Part shown: positions 24,261 to 32,871 of the stretch, piece by piece | Layout: the number at the start of each line of letters is the position of its first letter | How positions within the stretch are numbered: position 1 is the first letter of the stretch | Assembly: GCA_020635055.1 (NCBI GenBank) | Contig: JACKAN010000019.1 | Location: 1-49,875 of the forward strand | Direction of reading: 5' to 3' | DNA from: Pseudobdellovibrionaceae bacterium | Lineage (GTDB): Bacteria; Bdellovibrionota; Bdellovibrionia; Bdellovibrionales; UBA1609 | Length of the DNA stretch: 49,875 bases | Made by a program: the position numbers and the translations under genes | Notes under the pieces: model-generated | Database searches by the model: none | What the model was told of the DNA's origin: nothing | Seen by the model: only the letters and a program-made list of their open reading frames with translations

Positions 24261-24806
24261 ATGAAAGCTTTTTTTAGTAGAATCTTTGGAGGAACGAATA
24301 AAAAAGAAAAAGATGTTGTGAATCTAGTTGGAGATGTTTTGCAAACTATTATTGATTTATCAAAAATGGATCTTTCTTTTGATGTAGTAAGAGAAGAAGA
24401 TTTTGTAAGAGTGGAGCTTTATGGTGAAGATGAAGAACTCTTGACCTCTAAAGAGGGTCAATTATTGGACTCTTATCAACTCTATTTAAAAAGAGTTGTT
24501 CAACACCAGTTCTCTGAAGAAAAAATAACTCTATTAGTGGATTGCTGCGGCTTTAGAGAGAATGCAAATCAATCTTTAATAGATTTAGCAGAAAAACTAA
24601 AATCCATAGCTGTAAGCAAGGGAAGGCCGGTTTATTTTAGAGCACTACCCCCAAGAGATAGAAAAGTTGTTCATCAATATTTAGCAGAAGATGGTAGAGT
24701 TAAGAGTCGCTCTATTGGCGACGGCTTATATAAAAAAATTAAAATTTTTCCTGTAAAGAATGAAAATCAACCAGTTAAAGAGGTCACCTCAGCACCACCA
24801 CAATAA
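24261..24806 (+). CDS. jag: Jag/KhpB-like RNA-binding protein (KH and R3H domains)
   Basis: A 181-residue protein in the classic position after yidC. The C-terminal third is an R3H domain (DRKVVHQYLAEDGRVKSRSIGDGLYKKI), which binds single-stranded nucleic acid. The middle (TSKEGQLLDSYQLYLKRVVQHQF) fits the second half of the KH domain of the family. There is no separate Jag-N domain; the protein opens with a short basic stretch (MKAFFSRIFGGTNKKEKD). In Gram-positives KhpB pairs with KhpA in RNA regulation; the role here is unknown. Confidence 0.85.
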   Translation: MKAFFSRIFGGTNKKEKDVVNLVGDVLQTIIDLSKMDLSFDVVREEDFVRVELYGEDEELLTSKEGQLLDSYQLYLKRVVQHQFSEEKITLLVDCCGFRENANQSLIDLAEKLKSIAVSKGRPVYFRALPPRDRKVVHQYLAEDGRVKSRSIGDGLYKKIKIFPVKNENQPVKEVTSAPPQ

Positions 24807-24850
24807 ATTGACGTGGGTCTTTACAGCTTGTGATATATAAGGAAGACAAG

Positions 24851-26263
24851 TTGCAAGCTTTTTTAGAAAAAGACAAAGATACTATTTGTGCCGTTTCAAC
24901 CCCACCAGGACATGGTGGGATTGCCGTTTTACGCATTAGCGGAGACAGGGCATTGAGCTTAACTAGAAAAATCTGTCCAGATCTTCCTCTTTCTATAGAA
25001 AGTCACAGAGTTTACTTTGCTAAAATCGTCGAAAACTTATCAAAATGTTGTATAGACGAAACCCTAGTGACTTACTTTTCTCAGGGCCGCTCTTATACTG
25101 GTGAAGAAACCATTGAGATTTCATGTCACGGCAGCCAGTTCATCACTCAGAAAATAATTAATGAACTTACTCTTATTGGCTGTAGACTGGCAGAAAAAGG
25201 GGAATTTACTTACCGTGCTTTTATAAATAATAAAATTGATTTAGTTCAGGCAGAAAGTGTGTTGAACCTAATACAAAGCCAATCCCAAAGAGCTTCCAAC
25301 CAAGCAATTCGACAATTGCAAGGTGAACTCTCCCATTGCGTATCAGAAATAGAAGATGAACTCTTGTTTATTGGTGCTCATTTAGAAGCTCAAATTGATT
25401 TTGTTGAACAAGACATCGAACCACAATTGGAAAAATCTTTATTAAGTAAACTATCGATAACTGAAAGTAAGATCAATTCCTTGTCGGAGAGTTTCTCTAA
25501 AGGACGATTGTTAAAGGAAGGATTAAAAGTTGTTTTATTGGGCTTACCCAATGTTGGCAAATCCTCTTTATTAAACGCACTGCTTGTTGAAGACAAAGCC
25601 ATTGTAACGAGCATCCCTGGGACGACTAGAGATGTTGTCAGTGGTTCAGTTTTACATAGTGGAATTGAAGTAAGTTTTTTTGATACAGCAGGCATTAGAG
25701 AATCAGATAATGAAATTGAAAGGATTGGAATAAATAAATCCTTAAAAGAATTGCAGACTGCTGACATTGTATTTGTCGTCGTGGATGCTACAAATATTAA
25801 TTTACCAGATATAAATCCTAATGATTTTCAAAATAAGAACATTTATTTGCTTTTAAATAAAATTGATCAAATTTCTTCTTTAGAAAAAATAAATAAAATT
25901 AAAACAGAACTGTTGGTGCAGACAAAATTATTTTTTAAAGACCAACAACAGCTTGAAATATTAGAGATAAGTGCGCTAACAAAAAAGGGAATTGATAATA
26001 TTAATAAACTTTTAATAGATTTTATATCTATGGACTCTAGTGAGAATTCTATTGCTGTAGTCTCCTCGCGACAATATGAAGCTTTAAGAAGCGCTGCCGA
26101 TTATTTAGAGAGGGCAAAAGAACAACTCACTATTAGGAGCAGCCCTGAGTTTCCAGCCTTTGATGTAAAAAATGCGATTATTGAAATCCACAAATTGTTG
26201 GGCAAAGAATATGATGATCAAATTATGGATAGAGTTTTTAGTGAGTTTTGTTTAGGAAAATGA
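24851..26263 (+). CDS. mnmE: tRNA uridine-5-carboxymethylaminomethyl modification GTPase MnmE
   Basis: MnmE works with MnmG to modify the wobble uridine of several tRNAs. The sequence shows the tetrahydrofolate-binding N-terminal domain (DTICAVSTPPGHGGIAVLRISG), the G domain with GLPNVGKSSLLNALL, TTRDVV, DTAGI and NKID, and the C-terminal FCLGK with the catalytic-type cysteine. I prefer the TTG at 24851, which has AAGGAAG upstream and a family-like N-terminal length. A GTG at 24830 in the same frame would add 7 residues but has no ribosome binding site. It overlaps mnmG by 4 bases. Confidence 0.95.
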   Translation: MQAFLEKDKDTICAVSTPPGHGGIAVLRISGDRALSLTRKICPDLPLSIESHRVYFAKIVENLSKCCIDETLVTYFSQGRSYTGEETIEISCHGSQFITQKIINELTLIGCRLAEKGEFTYRAFINNKIDLVQAESVLNLIQSQSQRASNQAIRQLQGELSHCVSEIEDELLFIGAHLEAQIDFVEQDIEPQLEKSLLSKLSITESKINSLSESFSKGRLLKEGLKVVLLGLPNVGKSSLLNALLVEDKAIVTSIPGTTRDVVSGSVLHSGIEVSFFDTAGIRESDNEIERIGINKSLKELQTADIVFVVVDATNINLPDINPNDFQNKNIYLLLNKIDQISSLEKINKIKTELLVQTKLFFKDQQQLEILEISALTKKGIDNINKLLIDFISMDSSENSIAVVSSRQYEALRSAADYLERAKEQLTIRSSPEFPAFDVKNAIIEIHKLLGKEYDDQIMDRVFSEFCLGK

Positions 26264-28128
26264 AAAACTTTAATTACGATGTTATTATAGTTGGTGGAGG
26301 CCATGCCGGATTAGAGGCATGCACTGTAAGTTCACGTTTGGGCTTAAAAACTTTATTAATAACTAGTGATAAAAATAAAATTAGTTACATGTCCTGCAAC
26401 CCCTCTATAGGTGGTCTTGGCAAGGGTCACATGGTTAAAGAGTTGGATGCTTTGGGCGGCTTGATGGGAATCGCAGCCGATCATTCTTGTATACAATTTA
26501 AAAGATTAAACTCAAGCAAAGGACCTGCTGTAAGAGGATCGCGAGCACAATGTGAAAAAAATATTTATTCCTTTTTCATGTCACAACTTGTTTTAAATTA
26601 CCCGAACTTAGAAGTTTTAGAGTCAGAAGTGAGTGGTTTAATTTTAAAATCAAACACATGTCATGGTGTAACTCTTATCGATCAGAGCAAAATATTTTCG
26701 AAGACTGTAGTTATTTGTACAGGCACTTTTATGAAAGGAGTCATGCACATTGGCGACAAGAGAATTGAGGGCGGAAGAGTTGGAGAAAAAGCAACCATAG
26801 GTATTTCAGACCAATTGAAAGATTTTAATTTTCAAGTTTTTCGCTTAAAAACGGGCACACCACCAAGACTAAAAAAGAATAGTATTAATTGGGAAAAAAC
26901 GGAGCCACAATCTGGAGATACAGAGTTTGTACCCTTTAGTTTCCGCAGTAAAAAAGACCTGAATTTGCCCCAAATTCAATGTTATTTAACTTATACAAAT
27001 GAAAACACTCACAACATTATTCGAGAAAACTTAGATAAATCACCTATGTATACGGGAGCAATACAAGGGATTGGACCTCGTTATTGCCCTAGTATTGAAG
27101 ATAAAATTACTAGATTCAGTGATAAAGAGAGACATCAAACATTTTTAGAACCAGAAGGTCTTAATACAGAATTTATTTATTTACAGGGTATATCCACAAG
27201 CTTGCCAGAGGAAATTCAAATCAAATTTTTAAAAACAATTCCAGGTCTAGAAAATGTTGAATTGTTTTACCCCGGATATGCCGTTGAATACGATTTCTTT
27301 AACCCACAACACCTTAAACATTCTTTGGAAACAAAAATAATATCTAATTTATTTTTTGCAGGGCAAATTAATGGAACCAGTGGTTATGAAGAGGCAGCTG
27401 TTCAAGGATTTGTAGCCGGCGTGAATGCAGCAAATAAAGTTTTAAACAGAGAACCATTTATTATGAGAAGAGATCAATCCTATATTGGAGTCTTGATTGA
27501 TGATTTAATTAATAAAGGGACAAAAGAACCTTATCGCATGATGACGTCCCGCGCCGAGCACCGTTTAAACTTAAGAGAAGATAATACTCTAGAAAGATTA
27601 GCTTCTATAGGACACCAGATTGGAAGTTTAGATGATAAAACATTTTTAAAAATACAAGATCTACTAATTAAGCGTGAAAAATTGTTGAAAGTTCTGGAAG
27701 AAACAAAAATTGTTCCCAACGAGAAAAATCAAAGTCTATTGCGCAAAATGGGAACTAAAGTTATTTTAAAACCCTTATCGCTCAAGGAGTTACTGCGTCG
27801 CAATGAATTGAATTGTTATGATTTAAGAATATTTGGAGTCCCAGAAGATTTGTCAAAAACAATAACTGAGCCCGTAGAAATTCTGGTTAAGTATGAAGGA
27901 TATATTCAAAGAGAACTTGAAATGATTAAAAAATCATCAAAACTAGAAGAACTACTTATACCCGATAATATATTATATAAGAAAATTGCTGGATTATCTT
28001 GCGAAGAGGTTGAAAAGTTAGATAGAATTAAACCACGGTCTATCGGCCAAGCTCAAAGAATTAGTGGTGTTAATCCTTCAGCGATTAAAGCTTTAGTGAT
28101 ACACTTAAAGGCGCACGCAAATATATAA
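26260..28128 (+). CDS. mnmG: tRNA uridine-5-carboxymethylaminomethyl modification enzyme MnmG (GidA)
   Basis: The FAD-dependent partner of MnmE. The 622-residue protein opens with the FAD-binding motif DVIIVGGGHAGLEA, followed by SCNPSIGGLGKGHMVKELDALGG, the GidA signature GTPPR region (RLKTGTPPRLKKNS), and AGQINGTSGYEEAAVQGFVAG. The C-terminal helical domain that binds MnmE is complete. The ATG at 26260 overlaps the mnmE stop (ATGA) and has AGGAAAA upstream; a TTG at 26248 is less likely. Confidence 0.97.
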   Translation: MKNFNYDVIIVGGGHAGLEACTVSSRLGLKTLLITSDKNKISYMSCNPSIGGLGKGHMVKELDALGGLMGIAADHSCIQFKRLNSSKGPAVRGSRAQCEKNIYSFFMSQLVLNYPNLEVLESEVSGLILKSNTCHGVTLIDQSKIFSKTVVICTGTFMKGVMHIGDKRIEGGRVGEKATIGISDQLKDFNFQVFRLKTGTPPRLKKNSINWEKTEPQSGDTEFVPFSFRSKKDLNLPQIQCYLTYTNENTHNIIRENLDKSPMYTGAIQGIGPRYCPSIEDKITRFSDKERHQTFLEPEGLNTEFIYLQGISTSLPEEIQIKFLKTIPGLENVELFYPGYAVEYDFFNPQHLKHSLETKIISNLFFAGQINGTSGYEEAAVQGFVAGVNAANKVLNREPFIMRRDQSYIGVLIDDLINKGTKEPYRMMTSRAEHRLNLREDNTLERLASIGHQIGSLDDKTFLKIQDLLIKREKLLKVLEETKIVPNEKNQSLLRKMGTKVILKPLSLKELLRRNELNCYDLRIFGVPEDLSKTITEPVEILVKYEGYIQRELEMIKKSSKLEELLIPDNILYKKIAGLSCEEVEKLDRIKPRSIGQAQRISGVNPSAIKALVIHLKAHANI

Positions 28129-28165
28129 CTAATATATAATATGATTAATTTACTAAGAGGAAATT

Positions 28166-28852
28166 GTGTATAGAGGCAGTGATGATCCGACAAATAAAGA
28201 TAGTAAAATTGAAAAACCAAAAAAATTTTGGAGAATCCCTGATTTTTTTCCAAATTTAGATACCGAAATACAACAAAAATTATTGGCATATCAAACCGAG
28301 CTGATTCACTTTAACGGAAGAATAAATTTAATTTCCACAAGAACCGAGCAACAGGCTGATTTAATTCACATAACAGATTGCGTTATGGCGAGTTCCATAA
28401 TTTTAAAGGCTACTGAGCAAAAACAAATATTTGATATAGGTTCGGGAAATGGGTTACCAGGAATTATAATAGCAGTATTAGACCCAACGCGGCAAGTCAT
28501 AGTTGTAGATAAGGATGCACGTAAGATGGAGTTTCTAAAACATGTATGCTCTAGACTATCTTTGCGAAATGTTAATTTTTATCATGATCGAGCAGAAAAT
28601 ATTGATGCTAATTTAATTCATTGTGCTGTCTCTAGAGGTTTTGCATCAATTACTAAAGCAATTTTGGCACTAAGAAAACCTTGTGCTGTTGGTGCTGAAT
28701 ACTTTCATATGAAATCTGATTCTTGGGTTACAGAGATTGCCCAAATTCCAACACAAGTCTGCTCTTTTTGGGAACCTTCACTTATTGGTGAATACGAGCT
28801 TCCGTTGACGAATGCAAAATTTTCTATTGTTTTAACAAAAAAGATTTTGTGA
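28166..28852 (+). CDS. rsmG: 16S rRNA (guanine-527-N7)-methyltransferase RsmG (GidB)
   Basis: An SAM-dependent methyltransferase acting on the 530 loop of 16S rRNA. The 228-residue protein has the family opening LLAYQTELIHFNGRINLIS, the SAM-binding loop FDIGSGNGLPGIIIAVLDP near residue 93, VVDKDARKMEFLKHVC, and the catalytic-domain SRGFASITK. Its first 25 residues are a charged extension. The GTG start has AAGAGG upstream. The neighbours mnmG and parA match the usual gid-par order near origins. It ends one base before the first parS-like site. Confidence 0.93.
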   Translation: MYRGSDDPTNKDSKIEKPKKFWRIPDFFPNLDTEIQQKLLAYQTELIHFNGRINLISTRTEQQADLIHITDCVMASSIILKATEQKQIFDIGSGNGLPGIIIAVLDPTRQVIVVDKDARKMEFLKHVCSRLSLRNVNFYHDRAENIDANLIHCAVSRGFASITKAILALRKPCAVGAEYFHMKSDSWVTEIAQIPTQVCSFWEPSLIGEYELPLTNAKFSIVLTKKIL

Positions 28853-28853
28853 T

Positions 28854-28869
28854 TGTTCCACGTAGAACA
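28854..28869. promoter_or_regulatory. parS-like centromere site 1
   Basis: TGTTCCACGTAGAACA differs from the palindromic ParB-binding consensus TGTTCCACGTGGAACA at one base. The same 16-mer recurs at 29375-29390, just before parA. It fills the 23-bp gap between the convergent rsmG and lipoprotein genes. ParB loads here and spreads, guiding origin segregation. Confidence 0.85.
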
Positions 28870-28875
28870 TTTTGA

Positions 28876-29373
28876 TTACTTTTTATTTTTAGGATTTTCT
28901 TTGTAGTTTGGATTCCCAGCATGAAGCTTAGGAACTCTATAGTTCCAGTTGCGAGGAGCACTTCTTAATCGCTTAGCTACCAAATAATTTTTGTATTCTT
29001 CGGGATTTGGCCATGTTTTATTATTTTTAAAATTAATTTTGTAATCTCGTCGTGATTCAACTCGCCTTCTCTCTGATCTGATCTCTAAATATGCTAAATT
29101 CTGTTTTAATTTGGCTAACTCAAGAGTAGCCTTTTTTGTTTCCCTTTCATTTACTTTTTTTTCTACACTTCTAGGCTTTATTTTTATTCGTTCAGCTTTT
29201 AGGTTCTCTAATGTAGAATTGGTATCTTTAATTAATTTTTCCGTTTCTTTTTTTTCACTTATAAGATCAATATATATGGGATCTAGTTGCTCTGGGTTTG
29301 GATGCTCACTTTTACAACCTAAATTTAAAATAATAAAAATACAGAGCAATACGCTCCGATAATAAAAAAACAA
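28876..29373 (-). CDS. Small predicted lipoprotein between the two parS-like sites
   Basis: No known family recognised. The reading frame encodes a hydrophobic signal with a good lipobox (LNLGC), then a strongly charged, helix-rich region (KKETEKLIKDTNSTLENLKAERI, KKATLELAKLKQNLAYLEIR), probably coiled coil, and a basic tail rich in N, P, Y and R ending in KNKK. The start is uncertain: the frame opens at TTG 29391 inside parS site 2; I chose the TTG at 29373, which leaves the site free and gives a basic n-region; TTG 29349 is another option. It opposes both rsmG and parA. Confidence 0.65.
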   Translation of the reverse strand: MFFYYRSVLLCIFIILNLGCKSEHPNPEQLDPIYIDLISEKKETEKLIKDTNSTLENLKAERIKIKPRSVEKKVNERETKKATLELAKLKQNLAYLEIRSERRRVESRRDYKINFKNNKTWPNPEEYKNYLVAKRLRSAPRNWNYRVPKLHAGNPNYKENPKNKK

Positions 29374-29374
29374 T

Positions 29375-29390
29375 TGTTCCACGTAGAACA
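29375..29390. promoter_or_regulatory. parS-like centromere site 2
   Basis: Identical 16-mer to site 1 (TGTTCCACGTAGAACA), here flanked by AT on the left and AT on the right so that the near-palindrome extends to 20 bp (ATTGTTCC...GAACAAT). It lies 108 bp before parA and overlaps or abuts the start of the minus-strand lipoprotein gene. Confidence 0.85.
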
Positions 29391-29498
29391 ATCGGTCAAT
29401 TTAGTAAAAAAGTTAAACCAAATGTTGCTTCAGTTTGAAACATGTGGGAAAAGATATCAATGAGTAATTAAAATGGATCAAGAGGGGGAGATAATATT

Positions 29499-30350
29499 AT
29501 GGCAAGAGTTATTTGTATAGCTAACCAAAAAGGTGGGGTTGGGAAAACAACAACTTCTGTAAATCTTGCCGCCGCCCTGGCCCATCTTGGGCGTGAAGTT
29601 TTAATCATTGATATGGATCCCCAAGGGAACGCTTCTTCAGGGCTGGGAATAAAACGTTATGAAAGCCAGGATAAAAATGTATATCACGTGGTCATTGGTG
29701 AGTTGACTATCCAAGAGACTATTCAAAATACTCAGACTACTCATCTTAAGGTAGTCCCGGCTACCCCTGACCTAGTTGGTGCGGAAATTGAACTTGTTGA
29801 CATGCCGCAGCGCGAATACAGACTTAAAAATGCACTAAAAAATGTTCTTGATGAGTTCGATTATATATTTATAGACTGCCCGCCCTCCCTTGGTCTTGTT
29901 ACCATTAATGCATTGTGCGCCGCAGATAGTTTTATGGTGCCGCTACAGTGTGAATATTACGCCTTAGAGGGGCTTAGTCAGCTACTCAACACTGCCGGAT
30001 TAATAAAAAAGAACCTCAATCCCAATCTTAGGATCGAGGGAATAGTCTTAACTATGTTTGATAAGAGAAACAACCTAAGTCATCAAGTTGTCTCAGAAAT
30101 TCGAGAACATTTCGGTGCAAAAGTATTTAAATCTGTTATTCCTAGAAACGTAAGGCTTAGTGAGGCACCCAGCCATGGAAAATCCATTTTTGGTTATGAC
30201 GAAAAGTCAATTGGGGCAAAAAGATATTCAGAACTGGCTCAAGAATTAGATCAAAAGATTTTCCAAAGTGAATATATAGATAGTGATTTAGATAGTGACT
30301 TCGAACAAATTGATGCTGACGAGAGTGTAGAGGGAGAGGCCAATGTCTAA
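29499..30350 (+). CDS. parA: Chromosome-partitioning ATPase ParA (Soj)
   Basis: ParA is the ATP-driven DNA-binding motor that moves ParB-parS complexes. The 283-residue protein has the deviant Walker A (KGGVGKTTTSVNLA, near residue 10), the switch DMDPQGNASSGLG, and YIFIDCPPSLGLVTINAL. An acidic C-terminal tail (DSDLDSDFEQIDADESVEGE) extends beyond the usual core of about 255 residues. A GAGGGGGAG ribosome binding site precedes the ATG. It overlaps parB by 8 bases. Confidence 0.97.
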   Translation: MARVICIANQKGGVGKTTTSVNLAAALAHLGREVLIIDMDPQGNASSGLGIKRYESQDKNVYHVVIGELTIQETIQNTQTTHLKVVPATPDLVGAEIELVDMPQREYRLKNALKNVLDEFDYIFIDCPPSLGLVTINALCAADSFMVPLQCEYYALEGLSQLLNTAGLIKKNLNPNLRIEGIVLTMFDKRNNLSHQVVSEIREHFGAKVFKSVIPRNVRLSEAPSHGKSIFGYDEKSIGAKRYSELAQELDQKIFQSEYIDSDLDSDFEQIDADESVEGEANV

Positions 30351-31431
30351 AGAGCATATAAAAAAACAACATAAAAAAATGGGCCTTGGTAGGGGTTTAA
30401 ATAGCTTGCTGGGTGGAGACGCTTTTGAAGACGAATCAGAATCGCCATCAAGAAATAATTTTGTAGAAAAAAGCCTGGCAGAGAAAAGTTTAATTGATAA
30501 AAATAGAATTGCTCAGGAAATTCTTCCTCCTATCCCAACGTTAAACAAAACAAACGCGCCAGCGCCAACACCCGCGCCAACACCCGCACAAGAACAAAAA
30601 GTAAGTGCACCATTAGAGCCGAAAGTGCCCGAGCATCTTCGGGTTTGGAATGTTAGGATAGATAAAGTTGTAGGCAACAAAGAGCAGCCGCGAAAAATTT
30701 TTAATGAAGCGGAATTAGAGAGCTTATCAATATCAATTAAAGAGCAGGGAATCCTTCAGCCCATCACGGTTAGAAAGCTAAGTAATGAAACTTTTGAAAT
30801 TATAGCTGGAGAAAGAAGATGGAGAGCCGCGCAGAAAGCTGGCTTAGAAGAAGTTCCTGTATTAATCAAGGAAGTTGATAACTCAACAGCCTTAGAGTTA
30901 GCCCTCATCGAAAATATTCAAAGAGAAGATTTAAATCCCATTGAAGAGGCCGAAGCCTATTTTCATTTAATAAAAAAATATAAAATGACCCAACAGCAAC
31001 TGTCCGAAAAAATTGGCAAAGAGAGAGCCACTGTTGCTAACGTATTAAGATTGTTGAATTTATCACCTGAAGTTAGAAAGATGGTTGCAAATAATGAGAT
31101 TTCTCTTGGTCAGGCGAAGGCCCTTATGGCTCTCACCGATCCAAAGAAACAAAAATCTTTGGCTCTAAAAGCCCGTGATCATCAACTCAGCGTTAGAGCT
31201 TTAGAAAAGCAAGTAGCTAAAATTAGAGACAACAATAGTCTGGAAGTAAAAGAAGAAGATATTATAAAAGATAACTCTGTAGAAACGCTTAAGGTAGAAC
31301 TTCAGCGTTTATTGGGCACTAAAGTTTCTATTGATTATAATCAGGGCAAAGGTAAAATCTCGATATCATTTTATGGTGATGATGAACTCAACCAACTTGT
31401 AGATAAATTAAGAGAATCATGGAAAAAATAA
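30343..31431 (+). CDS. parB: Chromosome-partitioning protein ParB (Spo0J)
   Basis: ParB binds parS, hydrolyses CTP and slides along DNA as a clamp. Order of parts in the 362 residues: basic start with GLGRGLNSLLGG (the ParA-stimulating type of N-terminus), a low-complexity linker with a PAPTPAPTPA repeat, the CTP-binding domain (GERRWRAAQKAG and ENIQREDLNPIEEAEAY), the helix-turn-helix region (MTQQQLSEKIGKERATVANVLRLLNL) and a C-terminal dimer domain. It overlaps parA by 8 bases and the bactofilin gene by 13, so all three are one operon beside the parS-like sites. Confidence 0.97.
   Translation: MSKEHIKKQHKKMGLGRGLNSLLGGDAFEDESESPSRNNFVEKSLAEKSLIDKNRIAQEILPPIPTLNKTNAPAPTPAPTPAQEQKVSAPLEPKVPEHLRVWNVRIDKVVGNKEQPRKIFNEAELESLSISIKEQGILQPITVRKLSNETFEIIAGERRWRAAQKAGLEEVPVLIKEVDNSTALELALIENIQREDLNPIEEAEAYFHLIKKYKMTQQQLSEKIGKERATVANVLRLLNLSPEVRKMVANNEISLGQAKALMALTDPKKQKSLALKARDHQLSVRALEKQVAKIRDNNSLEVKEEDIIKDNSVETLKVELQRLLGTKVSIDYNQGKGKISISFYGDDELNQLVDKLRESWKK
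30562..30585 (+). repeat. Two 12-bp tandem repeats within parB
   Basis: GCGCCAACACCC is present twice in a row and begins a third copy, encoding the PAPTPAPTPA linker of ParB. The run is GC-rich against an AT-rich background, and repeat number may vary between strains. Confidence 0.8.
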
Positions 31432-31799
31432 TAGATAACAAGAATAATAGTGGCGAACAATTGGATGTCATCGACGAAGGACAAGTCACAGCCCTATTGG
31501 ATAAAGGTGCAACTTTTGACGGCCGGCTCACTTTTGAGGGTACAGTTAGAATTGGTGGCACATTTGAAGGTGAAATTTTCACCAATGACACGCTCATTAT
31601 TAACCCAGGAGCAAAAGTAGAGGCACAAATCGAAGCGGATACTGTTGTTATTAGCGGAAACGTTAAAGGAAACATCTTTGCAAAACGCCGCGTCATTATG
31701 CATCCCCCTGCCTCTTTCCAGGGAACGGTCACTGCGCCAAGTTTAAGAATAGATGAGGGAGTAGTTTTTGAGGGCGCTTCATATATGCCAAAAAATTAA
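31419..31799 (+). CDS. Bactofilin-family cytoskeletal protein
   Basis: Bactofilins are nucleotide-independent polymers with a right-handed beta-helix core. The 126-residue protein has the DUF583 pattern of short repeated strands: FDGRLTFEGTVRIGGTFEGEIFTNDTLIINPGAKVEAQIEADTVVISGNVKGNIFAKRRVIMHPPASFQGTVTAPSLRIDEGVVFEG. A short polar N-terminal tail precedes it. The 13-base overlap with parB suggests linked synthesis. In Myxococcus, bactofilins scaffold the ParABS machinery, so a similar link is plausible here. Confidence 0.92.
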   Translation: MEKIIDNKNNSGEQLDVIDEGQVTALLDKGATFDGRLTFEGTVRIGGTFEGEIFTNDTLIINPGAKVEAQIEADTVVISGNVKGNIFAKRRVIMHPPASFQGTVTAPSLRIDEGVVFEGASYMPKN

Positions 31800-31804
31800 A
31801 TTAC

Positions 31805-31833
31805 TTGACCCAAAGCTTATAAATAGATATTTC
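31805..31833 (+). promoter_or_regulatory. Possible promoter of the atpF'-atpC operon
   Basis: TTGACC at 31805-31810 and TATTTC at 31828-31833 are 17 bases apart in the 65-bp gap between the bactofilin gene and atpF'. The minus-10 match is poor. Read-through from parB is an alternative. Confidence 0.3.
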
Positions 31834-31864
31834 AAAATCAAAAAATTCCAAGGAATTCCACATA

Positions 31865-32305
31865 ATGGCAATTTTAGAATCCATAGGTTTAAATCAAACT
31901 ATATTCATTCAGTTCGCTATATTTTTTGTTACCTACATATTTGTTAATCTTTTGGTCTTTAAGCCCTACAATAAAGCATACGAAGAAAGGGTTAAAAAAA
32001 CAGAAGGAAATCAAGGTTTAGCAGAACAAGCTGTTGAGGCTACCAAGATTCTTGAGCTGGAATACGAGACAAAAGCTAGACTCATTAATTCTGAGTTTAA
32101 AACAATTTACGATGCTTCTAAAACAGATGCGCTTCACGAATATGACATGCTAATTAGTGAAGCCAAAGAAAATGCTAAAAATGTACTCACCGCGAATCGC
32201 AAAAAAATAGCAACAGAGTTAGAAAGAGCAAAACTAGAATTGACGAAAGAGGTTCCTTTGGTGAGTGAAGCCATTGTCAAAAATTTATTGGGTAAGGAAG
32301 CCTAA
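31865..32305 (+). CDS. atpF': F-type ATP synthase subunit b'
   Basis: One of two peripheral-stalk subunits that hold F1 against F0. The 146-residue protein has one N-terminal membrane helix (about 8-30, QTIFIQFAIFFVTYIFVNLLVFKPY) and a long charged helix. The motif NLLVFKPYNKAYEER with following alanine- and glutamate-rich helix is typical of the b/b' family. It lies 2 bases before atpF, so the cell makes two different b-type subunits, as in cyanobacteria and many other groups. AAGGA lies upstream at a long spacing. Confidence 0.9.
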   Translation: MAILESIGLNQTIFIQFAIFFVTYIFVNLLVFKPYNKAYEERVKKTEGNQGLAEQAVEATKILELEYETKARLINSEFKTIYDASKTDALHEYDMLISEAKENAKNVLTANRKKIATELERAKLELTKEVPLVSEAIVKNLLGKEA

Positions 32306-32307
32306 AA

Positions 32308-32871
32308 ATGAGATTAGTGATACTACTGTTAATAAATTTACCAGCCCTGACTTTGGCAGCCAGCAATTCACATCATGGACCTGAAGGCATTCCATATAAA
32401 ATAATTATTACCCAAACAATTAATATTGCTCTTGCATTGGGAATATTGATTTATTTTACTCGTAAAAAGGTAGCCGATCATTTTCAAGTAAGACACGAGG
32501 GCTATCATGCCGAAGTAAGAAAAGCAGAAGAGGCCAAGGACGCTGCTGAAAAGAAAAAAAGAGAAATTTCAGAACGTCTTAAAAAACTTCAAGACACACA
32601 AAGTAACACTATAAATCAAGCTCGCGCCGAAGCAGAAGAAATGAAAAGAAAAATTATTGATGATGCCAAGATGGCTGCAAAAAAGCTGGCTGAAGATGCA
32701 AAAAGAACCTATGAATATGAATATCAAAAAGCAATTGAGTTACTTAGAAAAGAGCTTCTATCTAGCTCTATACAGATGGCAGAAGAAAAGATGAAGGATG
32801 AAATTGACGGAAAAGTTTTACAAAGAATGAGAAGTGAGTTTGTAGAAAAAATTCGGGTGGTACAAGGATGA
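32308..32871 (+). CDS. atpF: F-type ATP synthase subunit b
   Basis: The second stalk subunit, 187 residues. It begins with a signal-peptide-like stretch (MRLVILLLINLPALTLAAS), then a short histidine-containing segment, the real membrane helix (IIITQTINIALALGILIYFT, about 31-50) and a long coiled coil (KAEEAKDAAEKKKREISERLKKLQDTQ). The cleavable-looking N-terminus resembles that of AtpE in this genome. It overlaps atpH by 4 bases. Confidence 0.92.
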   Translation: MRLVILLLINLPALTLAASNSHHGPEGIPYKIIITQTINIALALGILIYFTRKKVADHFQVRHEGYHAEVRKAEEAKDAAEKKKREISERLKKLQDTQSNTINQARAEAEEMKRKIIDDAKMAAKKLAEDAKRTYEYEYQKAIELLRKELLSSSIQMAEEKMKDEIDGKVLQRMRSEFVEKIRVVQG

